Source of the DNA: Geobacter sp.
GTDB lineage: Bacteria > Desulfobacterota > Desulfuromonadia > Geobacterales > Geobacteraceae
DNA: 64,000 nucleotides
Reading direction: 5' to 3'
NCBI GenBank assembly: GCA_003490025.1
Contig: DNJC01000145.1
Location: 1 to 64,000, forward strand
The first letter of the stretch is position 1. Each line of letters begins with the position of its first letter. Positions 35,957 through 45,128 of the stretch are shown one piece after another. The notes below the pieces were generated by a model. It did not search any database. It had not been told where the DNA came from and saw nothing but the letters and a program-made list of their open reading frames with translations. The position numbers and the translations under genes are program-made.

Positions 35957-37426
35957 TTATTTACGGCCGGTGTCCGACTCGGCCTGTTCTTTAGCTGCGA
36001 GATAGTGGTTCACCGGGCCATGCCCCTTTCCCATCGGATGGGCGAACTTGATGGCGCGGGTGACGAAAAGTTTCGCCCTCATGATCGCGCCCGGCAGCGG
36101 TTCTCCCTGGGCGAGGAAGGTCGCAATGGCCGAGGCGAGGGTACAACCGGTGCCGTGCGTGTTGCGGGTCAGGACCCTGGGGGCGCTGTAGCGGGTAAAG
36201 CCGGAGCCGTCGAAGAGGATGTCGGTGACGACCCCGTCCGACATGTGCCCCCCCTTCACCAGCACGTTCTTCGCCCCCATGAGGTGCAGCGCCCGTGCGG
36301 CGAGTTCCATTCCCGCACCGTCCGTGATGGTGACGCCGGTCAGGATCTCGGCCTCCGGGATGTTCGGGGTGAGGAGGTAGGAGAGCGGGATGAGCCGTTT
36401 CTTCAAGACGGCGAGCGCCTCGTCCTCGAGGAGCGTAGCGCCCCCCTTCGCGTTCAGCACCGGGTCGAGCACCACGATCCTGGTGCCGTAGTCGGCGAGC
36501 TTGTCGGCGAGGGTGTCGGTGATTTCGGGGGAGGAGAGCATCCCTATCTTCACCACGTCGATCGGGATGTCCGACAGTACCGCGTCGATCTGCTCCGCCA
36601 GGAAGGCGGGGGGGACCGGGTGCATCGCCGAGATGCCGCGGGTGTTTTGGGCCGTGAGGGCGGTGATCGCCGACGCGCCGTAGCTTCCCAGGAGCGTGAT
36701 GGTCTTCAGGTCGGCCTGGATGCCGGCGCCCCCTCCGGAATCGCTCCCCGCCACGGTGAGGACGCCGCCGCGCGGGTACGGCACATGCCTGTTGAACAGG
36801 ATCGAGATCTCCTCGGCGGCGAGTCCCGGCGACTTGGCCGAGAGAACCCCCGAGATGACGGCAACCGCGTCGGCGCCGGCGTCGATGACGGCGCAGGCGT
36901 TGTCCCTGGTGATGCCGCCGATGGCGACGATGGGGATCTTCAGCTTTCCCCTCAGCTGTTCCAGCTGCTCCGGACCCTGTATCGCCTCGACGTCCTTGGT
37001 AGCGGTCGGGTAGATGCAGCCGAAGCCGACGTAGTCGGCGCCTGCGGCCTGTGCCCGGAGCGCTTCATCGAGGGAGTGGGTGGAGACGCCGATGATCTTC
37101 TTAGGTCCGAGGACGGCGCGGGCCGAGGCGGGGTCGCCATCGTCCTGCCCCAGGTGCACCCCGTCCGCATCGAGCGTCAGGGCGAGTTCCACGTCGTCGT
37201 TGACGATGAACTTCACCTGGTATTCCGCGCAGAGGCGCTTCAGGTCCCGGCCGAGTTCGAGGCGCTGCTGCGGGGAGCGTATCTTGTCGCGGTATTGCAG
37301 TACCCCGACGCCGCCGGTGAGGGCCTCGCGCACGCGGGGCAGCAGACGGTCGTTCTGGTCCGTGATCAGGTAGAGTCCCCCGATCCGCCGCTCCCTGCCC
37401 CTATGATCAACAACGAGTCTTAGCAC
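35957..37426 (-). CDS. thiED: Bifunctional thiamine phosphate synthase / HMP(-P) kinase (ThiE-ThiD fusion)
   Basis: The product starts at GTG 37426 (GAGGTG just upstream) and has 489 residues. Residues 15-215 are ThiE (LYLITD, VLQYRDK, FIVNDD, DGVHLGQDD, GVSTHS, VGFGCIYPT, IVAIGGI), which joins HMP-PP and thiazole phosphate. Residues 220-480 are ThiD (VLTVAGSDSGGGAGIQADLK, DPVLNAKGG, NTHGTGCTLASAIA), which phosphorylates HMP and HMP-P. The fusion puts two consecutive thiamine steps in one chain and lies in an operon with thiC. The leader between this start and the riboswitch terminator contains an inverted-repeat element. Confidence 0.96.
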   Translation of the reverse strand: MLRLVVDHRGRERRIGGLYLITDQNDRLLPRVREALTGGVGVLQYRDKIRSPQQRLELGRDLKRLCAEYQVKFIVNDDVELALTLDADGVHLGQDDGDPASARAVLGPKKIIGVSTHSLDEALRAQAAGADYVGFGCIYPTATKDVEAIQGPEQLEQLRGKLKIPIVAIGGITRDNACAVIDAGADAVAVISGVLSAKSPGLAAEEISILFNRHVPYPRGGVLTVAGSDSGGGAGIQADLKTITLLGSYGASAITALTAQNTRGISAMHPVPPAFLAEQIDAVLSDIPIDVVKIGMLSSPEITDTLADKLADYGTRIVVLDPVLNAKGGATLLEDEALAVLKKRLIPLSYLLTPNIPEAEILTGVTITDGAGMELAARALHLMGAKNVLVKGGHMSDGVVTDILFDGSGFTRYSAPRVLTRNTHGTGCTLASAIATFLAQGEPLPGAIMRAKLFVTRAIKFAHPMGKGHGPVNHYLAAKEQAESDTGRK

Positions 37427-37446
37427 TTACACCTCGAACAAAACCG

Positions 37447-37616
37447 AACCATTGGCACGGAGAAAATCTGAGAGAATCTGAGACTGCTTTTTAAAGGTGA
37501 ACCTGAAAAACTTAAACCGTTAGTTATGGAAACATGAAAGGATCCGGGACTCTTTTCCTCTAAAAGGTCTTTAGGGTTCTCAGAAGTCCTCAGATTTTCT
37601 CTGTGGCCAACGGTTT
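37447..37616. repeat. Empty inverted-repeat element (copies B and B') in the thiED leader
   Basis: The forward copy at 37447-37482 (ACCATTGGCACGGAG, then AAAATCTGAGAGAATCTGAG) faces a reverse copy at 37577-37616, with about 94 bases between that show no gene. The unit of about 170 bases matches the size of the element at 44909-45083. Together with the TPP riboswitch it fills most of the gene-free stretch 37427-37974. Confidence 0.8.
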
Positions 37617-37648
37617 TCCGGTTTTCTCGTTATTTACGGTTTGGACGT

Positions 37649-37676
37649 AAAAAAGCCGCGACGGCAGGTCACGGCT
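37649..37676 (-). terminator. Terminator acting as expression platform of the TPP riboswitch
   Basis: Read on the minus strand, AGCCGTGAC pairs with GTCGCGGCT (one G-U) around CTGCC and is followed by six T's. It is 18 bases downstream of the aptamer's P1 helix, so ligand-dependent transcription termination is the likely mechanism. Confidence 0.85.
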
Positions 37677-37694
37677 CCCCAGGGTGTTTTGGTC

Positions 37695-37782
37695 GGAGTT
37701 CGCGCCGCTTCCCTACGCCGGTGCTACCCGGATCAGGTTCAAAGGGTCTCAGGCATGGCCTGTCTCAGTTCTACCGAACTCC
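37695..37782 (-). ncRNA. TPP (THI-element) riboswitch
   Basis: On the minus strand, GGAGTTCG at the 5' end pairs with CGAACTCC at the 3' end (P1). The hallmark THI-box strings CTGAGA, ACCCTTTGAACCTGATC and GCGTAGGGA are present in the right order. Thiamine pyrophosphate binding would stop transcription of thiED-thiC. The aptamer is about 270 bases upstream of thiED because of the inserted repeat element. Confidence 0.95.
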
Positions 37783-37890
37783 CCTAGCTGGCTCTTTTAG
37801 CTGGCGCTCAACTTAAAGTAATCCTCTTGCAAAGTCAACTGTTTTCGGGTTTTTGCCTTTACACCTGATGGCAGAAGTGGTAGAAAAATC

Positions 37891-37933
37891 AGTGGCTGCA
37901 GCCACTCCCCCTGCCCCGGCTCGGGGAGTTTTT
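37891..37933 (+). promoter_or_regulatory. Palindrome and terminator-like hairpin in the alr leader
   Basis: The perfect 16-base palindrome AGTGGCTGCAGCCACT (37891-37906) overlaps a second hairpin (ACTCCCC/GGGGAGT) followed by TTTTT. The two are mutually exclusive and lie 40-80 bases before alr. This could be an attenuator, or simply the terminator of an upstream + strand transcript. Confidence 0.4.
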
Positions 37934-37974
37934 CAATGTCATTCTATCGGGATATAGCAATATAGGATTTATCC

Positions 37975-39114
<1,140 letters not shown>

Positions 39115-39131
39115 AAGACGAGCAAAACCTG

Positions 39132-39541
39132 AAAACCATTGGCACGGAGAAAATCTGAGAACTTCTGAGAAACCATTAGAAGCGCAGAGCTGAAAAAGGA
39201 ACAAACCAAGGAGAATTAGAGAAGGGAGGCTTCCCGATGCGTACAGTCACGATAAGAATTGAAGAGGATGTGGACGAAAGGTTGCAGCGGTTGGCCAGCG
39301 AAACGCACCGGCCCAAGAGCTTCTATGTGCGTGAGGCACTCCTGGAACATCTGGACGAAATAGAGGACGTCTATCTTGCAGAAAAGCGGTTAGAGGCAAT
39401 CCGTTCCGGAAGCGAAACAACCATCCCCCTTGAGGAGGTGATGCATCGCTATGAGGTGGAAGACAGGCGCGAGGTCTACCGCCGATAATGACTCGTTTGA
39501 TTTCTCAGATTTCCTCAGATTTTCTCCGTGCCAATGGTTTT
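39132..39541. repeat. Inverted-repeat pair (C and C') enclosing a ribbon-helix-helix gene
   Basis: A forward copy at 39132-39171 and a reverse copy at 39501-39541 (TTTCTCAGATTTCCTCAG, ATTTTCTCCGTGCCAATGG) frame 329 bases holding one small gene. The reverse copy ends 35 bases before the selD start codon, so the element supplies part of the selD leader. Confidence 0.85.
39237..39488 (+). CDS. Ribbon-helix-helix protein, orphan antitoxin-like
   Basis: The 83-residue product starts at an ATG with AGGGAGG seven bases upstream. The N-terminal strand TVTIRIEEDVDERLQRLA, then a helix-turn-helix ending SFYVREALLEHLDEIEDVY, is the RHH fold of CopG/RelB-type antitoxins. The short C-terminal tail (EEVMHRYEVED) is the usual toxin-neutralising region. 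No toxin gene follows; the stop is 12 bases before the reverse repeat copy. It could be an orphan antitoxin or a repressor of the element that carries it. Confidence 0.8.
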   Translation: MRTVTIRIEEDVDERLQRLASETHRPKSFYVREALLEHLDEIEDVYLAEKRLEAIRSGSETTIPLEEVMHRYEVEDRREVYRR

Positions 39542-39576
39542 AGTGCTCAGATTCTCTCAGTTTTTAAGGGGTTTTT

Positions 39577-40608
39577 ATGAAAGAGAAGGTAAGGCTTACT
39601 GCGATGGTGCAGGCGGCGGGTTGAGCTGCCAAACTGGGCCCGGCGGGCCTGGAAGACGCCATTCGCGACATAATCCGCTCGGACGACCCGAACCTCATCG
39701 TGGGGGTCGAGGGGGCCGAGGACGCGGGGATCTACCGCATCGGGGAGAACCTTGCCCTGGTGGAGACCACGGACATCATCACGCCGCTCGTTGACGACCC
39801 GTTCACCTTCGGCCGCATCGCCGCGGCCAACGCCCTCTCGGACGTCTACGCGATGGGGGGGAAGCCGGTCACCGCGATGAACCTCGCCTTCTTCCCGGCC
39901 TGCTCGCTCCCGACCTCGGTGCTGGCCGCCATCCTCGCCGGCGGTTCCGACGCGCTGAAGGAGGCGGGGGCCTGCCTCGTCGGCGGCCACACGGTCGAGG
40001 ACAAGGAGCTGAAGTTCGGCCTCGCCGTCACCGGCCTCATCGACCCGTCCCGCATCGTCAGGAACTGCACCGCCCGTCCGGGCGACCTCCTCGTCCTCAC
40101 CAAGCCGCTCGGAACCGGGATCGTCTCGACCGCCATCAAGGCGGAGATGATCGATCCGGAACTGGAAGCCGAGGCGATCCGCTGGATGACCACGCTGAAC
40201 GCCAAGGCCGCCGAGCTGATGGTGGCCTGCCGCGCCACTGCCGCCACGGACGTGACCGGCTTCGGTTTCATAGGGCACGCCTGCGAAATGGCGCTCGGCG
40301 CCAAGGCAACCTTCAGGATCGAGCTCGCCAAGGTCCCGGTCATGCGCGGGGTTCCGGCCCTCATCGACGACGGCCTCGTTCCCGCCGGCTGCTACCGCAA
40401 CCGCCAGCATTACGAATCGCACGTCTGCGGCAGCTCCGGGGACCCGCTCCTGCCGCTCTTCGACCCGCAGACCTCGGGGGGGCTCCTGATCTCCCTCGCC
40501 CCGGCGGACGCCGGCGAGTATCTTGCCCGCGCCGAGGCGTCCGGCCTCTTCGCCGCCTGCATCGGCTCGGTGGAGCCCGCCGGAGGGACTGCCCTTGTCT
40601 TCTTCTAG
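39577..40608 (+). CDS. selD: Selenide, water dikinase SelD, selenocysteine-containing
   Basis: SelD makes selenophosphate from selenide and ATP. The true start is ATG 39577 (AAGGGG seven bases before). Codon 16 is TGA (39622-39624) in the context Ala-Ala-Gly-TGA-Ala-Ala-Lys-Leu-Gly-Pro, exactly where SelD has its catalytic Cys or Sec. Reading it as Sec gives 343 residues, the normal family length. A GC-rich hairpin starts 12 bases after the TGA. Downstream motifs fit the family: VETTDIITPLVDDPFTFGRI, NALSDVYAMGGKP, GGHTVED, TDVTGFGF and DPQTSGGLL. Automated calling would start the gene near 39700 and lose the active site. It overlaps the next gene by 14 bases. Confidence 0.95.
39622..39655 (+). 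promoter_or_regulatory. Recoded UGA (Sec) codon with candidate bacterial SECIS hairpin
   Basis: TGA at 39622-39624 is followed by a hairpin in which GGCCC (39637-39641) pairs with GGGCC (39645-39649) around GGC, extended by CCA/TGG. Bacterial SECIS elements sit directly behind the UGA inside the coding region and recruit SelB. Confidence 0.75.
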
Positions 40609-41848
40609 AAGGCTCGCCGCAGCTTTCGACCTCGGCACCACCACCATCGCCGCCGCCCTGGTCGATCCCGCAACCGGGGAGCGCCTCGCCGTCACGGGAG
40701 CGCTCAACCCGCAGCGGCGCTGGGGTGCCGATGTCCTCTCCCGCCTGACCGCCGCCGCCGACCCTGAGACGTTGCGCGCCATGCAGGGGGCGCTTGCCCT
40801 CGAGATGGAGCGGATGGCCGATGATCTCCTGGCGCAGGCGGGCGCGGCAGACGTCGAACTATCCCTGGTGGCCGTCGCCGGCAATCCGTCGATGGAACAC
40901 ATAGCGCTCGCGCTCCCGGTCGCCTCGCTCGCCTATCCGCCGTTTCGCCCCCTCTTCACCGCTGGCAAAGACGTCAACACCCTCGATCTCGGCTGGCGCC
41001 GGGAGATCGCGGCGTACCTCCTGCCGCTTCCCGGCGGCTTCGTCGGCGGCGACCTGCTCGCCTTCCTCTTCGGGCTGGAGGGTACGCCCCTGCGCGGCAC
41101 CCTCTATATAGATATGGGGACCAATGCGGAGATCGCCCTCTTCGACGGCGAGCGATACCTCTCCACCTCCGCCGCGGCCGGCCCCGCCTTCGAAGGGGGA
41201 AACCTCCGCTGCGGCATGGCGGCGCTGCCGGGCGCGGTCAGCGGCGTGCGCATCCAGGGGGACCGGGTCATCCTCTCAACGATCGGCGGGGCGGCGCCTC
41301 TCGGCCTCTGCGGCTCCGGCGTCCTGGAGACGGTCACCTCGCTCATCGATTGCGGCATCATCGAATCCACCGGGAGGCTCCGCCCCGCCGCGGAAGTCGA
41401 CTCGAACCTGGCGAACCGGCTGCAGGAGGTGAACGGCACGCTCGCCTTCGTGCTGCACCGGGACGCGTCGGGCCTCGTCTACCTCGACCAGGAGGACATC
41501 CGCGCTCTGCAGCTCGCCAAGGGAGCGCTGCGGGGCGGGATGGAGATCCTGCTGGCCAAGGCGAATATCTCGCTGGACGACGTCGAGCAGGTGGTCTTGA
41601 CCGGTTCGTTCGGTGCGGTGCTCTCCCCGGAGGTGCTAAAAAAAGTTGGAATTTTCAACGAAAAAATGGTAAAAATCAGCGGATTTATCAGGGAGGGGGC
41701 GCTGGCGGGCGTCGAGCGCATGCTGGTCCTGGAAAACGGTCGGGACCGGATGGAGCAGCTGGCGCAGCAGGTCCGGGTGATACCCCTTTCCGGCACACCG
41801 CTCTTCGAAAAACTCTTCCTGGCGAACATCGACTTCCCAAACCCCTGA
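40595..41848 (+). CDS. ASKHA-family ATPase, corrinoid-activation (RACo/RamA C-terminal)-like
   Basis: The start is taken as TTG 40595, with GGAGGG about seven bases upstream; no ATG fits better. The 417-residue protein shows the ASKHA ATPase pattern: AAFDLGTTTIAAALVD near the N-terminus, YIDMGTNAEIALFD mid-way, then PAFEGGNLRCGM, CGSGVLE and VVLTGSFGA. This matches the C-terminal (DUF4445) part of reductive activators of corrinoid proteins, which use ATP to drive electrons to Co(II). The N-terminal [2Fe-2S] ferredoxin domain of RACo is absent. The 14-base overlap with selD implies translational coupling and perhaps a redox or selenium-linked role. Substrate unknown. Confidence 0.8.
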   Translation: MSSSRRLAAAFDLGTTTIAAALVDPATGERLAVTGALNPQRRWGADVLSRLTAAADPETLRAMQGALALEMERMADDLLAQAGAADVELSLVAVAGNPSMEHIALALPVASLAYPPFRPLFTAGKDVNTLDLGWRREIAAYLLPLPGGFVGGDLLAFLFGLEGTPLRGTLYIDMGTNAEIALFDGERYLSTSAAAGPAFEGGNLRCGMAALPGAVSGVRIQGDRVILSTIGGAAPLGLCGSGVLETVTSLIDCGIIESTGRLRPAAEVDSNLANRLQEVNGTLAFVLHRDASGLVYLDQEDIRALQLAKGALRGGMEILLAKANISLDDVEQVVLTGSFGAVLSPEVLKKVGIFNEKMVKISGFIREGALAGVERMLVLENGRDRMEQLAQQVRVIPLSGTPLFEKLFLANIDFPNP

Positions 41849-41863
41849 AACCTACCTTGTATG

Positions 41864-41903
41864 AACCTTGGCCACAGAGAAAATCTGAGGACTTCTGAGA
41901 AGG
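41864..41903 (+). repeat. Dispersed ~40-bp repeat, copy D
   Basis: AACCTTGGCCACAGAGAAAA and TCTGAGGACTTCTGAGAAGG form the forward orientation, in the variant with GGCCACAG in place of GGCACGG. It lies 16 bases behind the ASKHA gene. Confidence 0.8.
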
Positions 41904-41919
41904 CTGTAAGAACATAGGC

Positions 41920-41967
41920 TTGGCCACAGAGGAAATATCGTCCCGATATTCCTCCGTGGCAATTTTT
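41920..41967 (+). terminator. Repeat-derived fold-back terminator (copy D2)
   Basis: TTGGCCACAGAGGAAATATC folds against GATATTCCTCCGTGGCAA with a three-base loop and one bulge, and TTTTT follows. The two arms are the head of the dispersed repeat in facing orientation, so a collapsed element may now serve as the terminator of selD-ASKHA. Confidence 0.7.
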
Positions 41968-41993
41968 GATTTTTAAATAAAGGAGTTAGAACA

Positions 41994-43556
41994 ATGGCAA
42001 AGATTGGGCGCGCGCTGATCAGCGTATCGGAGAAGAGCGGGGTATTGGAGTTTTCCAGGGCTCTCGCCGGCTATGGTGTGGAGATTCTCTCCACCGGCGG
42101 CACGGCGAAGATGCTGCGTGAGGCAGGTATTCCCGTCAAGGACGTCTCCGAGTTCACCGGCTTCCCCGAGATGCTGGACGGACGTGTCAAGACGCTGCAC
42201 CCGAAGGTCCACGGCGGCATCCTCGGCATGCGCGAGAACCCGGCCCACGTGGCCAAGATGCAGGAACACGGCATCGAGCCGATCGACATGGTAGTCGTGA
42301 ACCTCTACCCGTTCGAGGCGACCGTCGCCAAGGAGGATTGCACCATGGAGGACGCCATCGAGAACATCGATATCGGCGGCCCGACCATGCTCCGCTCCGC
42401 AGCCAAGAACAACCGCGACGTGACCGTCATCGTCGACCACGCCGATTACGCGGTGGTCCTCGAAGAGATGAAGAACAGCGGCGGCAGCGTCTCCCGCGAG
42501 ACCAATTTCCGCCTGGCGGTGAAGGTGTACCAGCACACCGCGGCCTACGACGGCGCCATCTCCAACTGGCTCGGCGCACGCACCGGCGAGGGGGTCGCTC
42601 CTTACCCGGACACCCTCACCCTGCAGTACCAGCTGGCCCAGGGGATGCGCTACGGCGAGAACCCGCACCAGTCCGGCGCCTTCTACGTCGAGAAGGGGGC
42701 CAAGGAGGCGTCCATCGCCACCGCCCGCCAGATCCAGGGAAAAGAACTCTCCTACAACAACATCGGCGACACCGACGCCGCCCTCGAGTGCGTGAAGCAG
42801 TTCACCGAGCCGGCCTGCGTCATCGTGAAACACGCCAACCCGTGCGGCGTCGCCGTCGCAGGCAACATCATGGAGGCCTACGATCTCGCCTATAAGACCG
42901 ACCCCGAGTCGTCCTTCGGCGGCATCATCGCCTTCAACCGCGAGCTGGACGAGACCACCGCGCGCGCCATCGTCGACCGCCAGTTCGTCGAAGTGATCAT
43001 CGCACCCAAGGTCACCGAGGCAGCCAGCGAAGTGGTTTCCGCCAAGAAGAACGTCCGTCTCATGGAGTGCGGGTTCTGGCCGGAGCAGTCCGCGCCGCGC
43101 CATGACTTCAAGCGCGTGAACGGCGGCCTGCTGGTGCAGGATGCGGACCTCGAACTCTTCAACGAGCTGAAGGTGGTGACCAAGAGGGCGCCGACCGACG
43201 CCGAGATGGAGGACCTCCTCTTCACCTGGCGCGTCGCCAAGTTCGTCAAGTCCAACGCCATCGTCTACGGCCGCAGCAACGCCACCGTCGGCGTCGGCGC
43301 CGGCCAGATGAGCCGCGTCAACTCCGCCCGTATCGCCGCGATCAAGGCCGAGCACGCCGGCATCCCGGTCCAGGGGGCGGTGATGGCATCCGACGCCTTC
43401 TTCCCGTTCCGTGACGGCTTGGACAACGCGGCGGCGGTAGGCGTCACCGCCGTCATCCAGCCCGGCGGCAGCATGCGCGACGCCGAGGTCATCGCCGCGG
43501 CCGACGAGCACAACATCGCCATGGTCTTCACCGGCATGAGGCATTTCAGGCACTGA
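41994..43556 (+). CDS. purH: Bifunctional AICAR formyltransferase / IMP cyclohydrolase PurH
   Basis: The 520-residue enzyme performs the last two steps of purine synthesis. The N-terminal cyclohydrolase domain (residues 1-195) shows ALISVSEKSG, STGGTAKMLRE, FPEMLDGRVKTLHPKVHGG and NIDIGGPTMLRSAAKN. The transformylase domain shows LRYGENPHQ-type RYGENPHQS, KHANPCGVA, VKSNAIV, GAGQMSRV and DAFFPF. The ATG follows AAGGAG. It is the first gene of a purH-purD run and full length. Confidence 0.97.
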   Translation: MAKIGRALISVSEKSGVLEFSRALAGYGVEILSTGGTAKMLREAGIPVKDVSEFTGFPEMLDGRVKTLHPKVHGGILGMRENPAHVAKMQEHGIEPIDMVVVNLYPFEATVAKEDCTMEDAIENIDIGGPTMLRSAAKNNRDVTVIVDHADYAVVLEEMKNSGGSVSRETNFRLAVKVYQHTAAYDGAISNWLGARTGEGVAPYPDTLTLQYQLAQGMRYGENPHQSGAFYVEKGAKEASIATARQIQGKELSYNNIGDTDAALECVKQFTEPACVIVKHANPCGVAVAGNIMEAYDLAYKTDPESSFGGIIAFNRELDETTARAIVDRQFVEVIIAPKVTEAASEVVSAKKNVRLMECGFWPEQSAPRHDFKRVNGGLLVQDADLELFNELKVVTKRAPTDAEMEDLLFTWRVAKFVKSNAIVYGRSNATVGVGAGQMSRVNSARIAAIKAEHAGIPVQGAVMASDAFFPFRDGLDNAAAVGVTAVIQPGGSMRDAEVIAAADEHNIAMVFTGMRHFRH

Positions 43557-43561
43557 GAGGC

Positions 43562-43588
43562 AATTGACAATTGACAATTGTCAATTGG
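43562..43588. repeat. AT-rich palindrome between purH and purD
   Basis: CAATTGACAATTGTCAATTG (43568-43587) is a perfect 20-base palindrome, preceded by one more CAATTGA unit. It lies 18 bases before the purD start. It may be a recombination footprint or a regulatory site. Confidence 0.85.
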
Positions 43589-43604
43589 ATTTTAAGGAGA
43601 TTGT

Positions 43605-44876
43605 ATGAAGGTATTAGTTGTTGGAAGTGGGGGGCGGGAGCACGCGCTGGTCTGGAAAATCGCCCAGTCGCCGCTGGTGACCAAGGTGTTCTGCGCGCCG
43701 GGCAACCCCGGGACGGCCGGCCTCGCGCAGAACGTGGACATCGCCGTGGAAAATCTCCAGGGGCTCCTCGACTTCGCCAGGAAGGAGGGGGTGGACCTGA
43801 CCGTGGTCGGTCCGGAGCTCCCGCTTTCCATGGGCCTCGTCGACCTGTTCGAGGAGAACGGCCTCAAGGCCTTCGGCGCCAGGAAGAACGCCGCCATCAT
43901 CGAGGCGAGCAAGGCGTTCTCCAAGGACCTGATGCACAAGTACAACGTCCCGACCGCAGCCTACGGCGTCTTCACCGAGATCGATGCGGCGGTGCGGTTC
44001 ATCGACAACACCGGGATCCCCATCGTCATCAAGGCGGACGGGCTGGCGGCAGGCAAGGGGGTCATCATCGCCCAGACCCGCGACGAGGCGGTCGAAGCGG
44101 TCACCGACATGCTCTCCGGCAACGCCTTCGGCGCCGCCGGGTCGCGCGTGGTCATCGAGGAGTTCCTGAAGGGGGAGGAGGCTTCCTTCCTCGCCTTCAC
44201 CGACGGCCAAAGGATCATCCCGCTCGCCAGCGCCCAGGATCACAAGGCGGTCTTCGACGGCGACAAGGGGCCGAACACCGGCGGGATGGGCGCCTACTCC
44301 CCGGCGCCGGTGGTGACCCCGGCGATCCACGAGAAGGCGATGGCCGAGGTCATGCGCCGCACCGTCGACGGCATGGCGGCCGAAGGGCGTCCCTACTGCG
44401 GCGTCCTCTACGCCGGCCTCATGATCGACGGCGATTCCGTCAAGACCCTCGAGTTCAACGCCCGCTTCGGCGACCCCGAGTGCCAGCCGCTTTTGATGCG
44501 GATGAAGTCGGACATCGTCCCGATCCTTCTCGCCGTCGCCTCCGGGAGCCTGGAAGGGGTGGAGATCGAGTGGCACGACAAGGCGGCTGTCTGCGTGGTG
44601 CTCGCGTCGCAGGGGTACCCCGCCGACTACAAAAAGGGCGATGTCATCTCCGGGCTCGACGCGGCAGCCAAGATCGACGACCTGGTTGTCTTCCACGCCG
44701 GGACCAAGAACTCCGGCGACGCGATCGTGACCAGCGGCGGGCGCGTCCTGGGTGTAACCGCCCTGGGCGACACCGTGCAGGAGGCGATCGACCGCGCCTA
44801 CAGCGGCGTGAAAGAAATCTCCTGGCCGGGCATGCACTACAGGAAAGACATCGGCGCCAAGGCGATCAACCGGTAA
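43605..44876 (+). CDS. purD: Phosphoribosylamine-glycine ligase PurD
   Basis: The 423-residue ATP-grasp enzyme makes glycinamide ribonucleotide. Seen are the N-terminal KVLVVGSGGREHAL, VGPEPL-type VVGPELPLSMGL, the ATP-grasp loop KADGLAAGKGVI, NTGGMGAYSP and the catalytic EFNARFGDPECQ. The ATG follows AAGGAG. It lies 48 bases behind purH and is co-directional with purE, but an inverted-repeat element separates it from purE. Confidence 0.97.
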   Translation: MKVLVVGSGGREHALVWKIAQSPLVTKVFCAPGNPGTAGLAQNVDIAVENLQGLLDFARKEGVDLTVVGPELPLSMGLVDLFEENGLKAFGARKNAAIIEASKAFSKDLMHKYNVPTAAYGVFTEIDAAVRFIDNTGIPIVIKADGLAAGKGVIIAQTRDEAVEAVTDMLSGNAFGAAGSRVVIEEFLKGEEASFLAFTDGQRIIPLASAQDHKAVFDGDKGPNTGGMGAYSPAPVVTPAIHEKAMAEVMRRTVDGMAAEGRPYCGVLYAGLMIDGDSVKTLEFNARFGDPECQPLLMRMKSDIVPILLAVASGSLEGVEIEWHDKAAVCVVLASQGYPADYKKGDVISGLDAAAKIDDLVVFHAGTKNSGDAIVTSGGRVLGVTALGDTVQEAIDRAYSGVKEISWPGMHYRKDIGAKAINR

Positions 44877-44908
44877 CAGCCGCGGCAATCAGAGAAAAAC
44901 CTAAAACC

Positions 44909-45083
44909 AAACCATTGGCACGGAGAAAATCTGAGAAAATCTGAGAAGGACTGAACCCCAGAGGAAAGGGGAAAAGCAAAAACCACGTCAGTAGCATTTA
45001 CAATCATGGTTTTCGCCTTTACCCGTATTTTTGTTTTTTGGTGTTCTCTGACGTTCTCAGATTTACTCCGTGCTAATGGTTTT
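44909..45083. repeat. Empty inverted-repeat element (copies E and E') between purD and purE
   Basis: The forward copy at 44909-44949 (ACCATTGGCACGGAG, then AAAATCTGAGAAAATCTGAG) faces a reverse copy at 45046-45083 (CTCAGATTTACTCCGTG, CTAATGG). The 96-base interior has no gene. A transcript of the whole unit could form a stem of about 35 pairs. Confidence 0.85.
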
Positions 45084-45128
45084 GACCTGTCTCTGCTTCG
45101 ACTTTATCAAAGTAATGGAGATTAACTC

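Noticed and set aside
39577..39700. Frameshift or nonsense mutation in selD
   Set aside because: The TGA is exactly at the catalytic Cys/Sec position and is followed by a hairpin, so recoding explains it better than gene loss.
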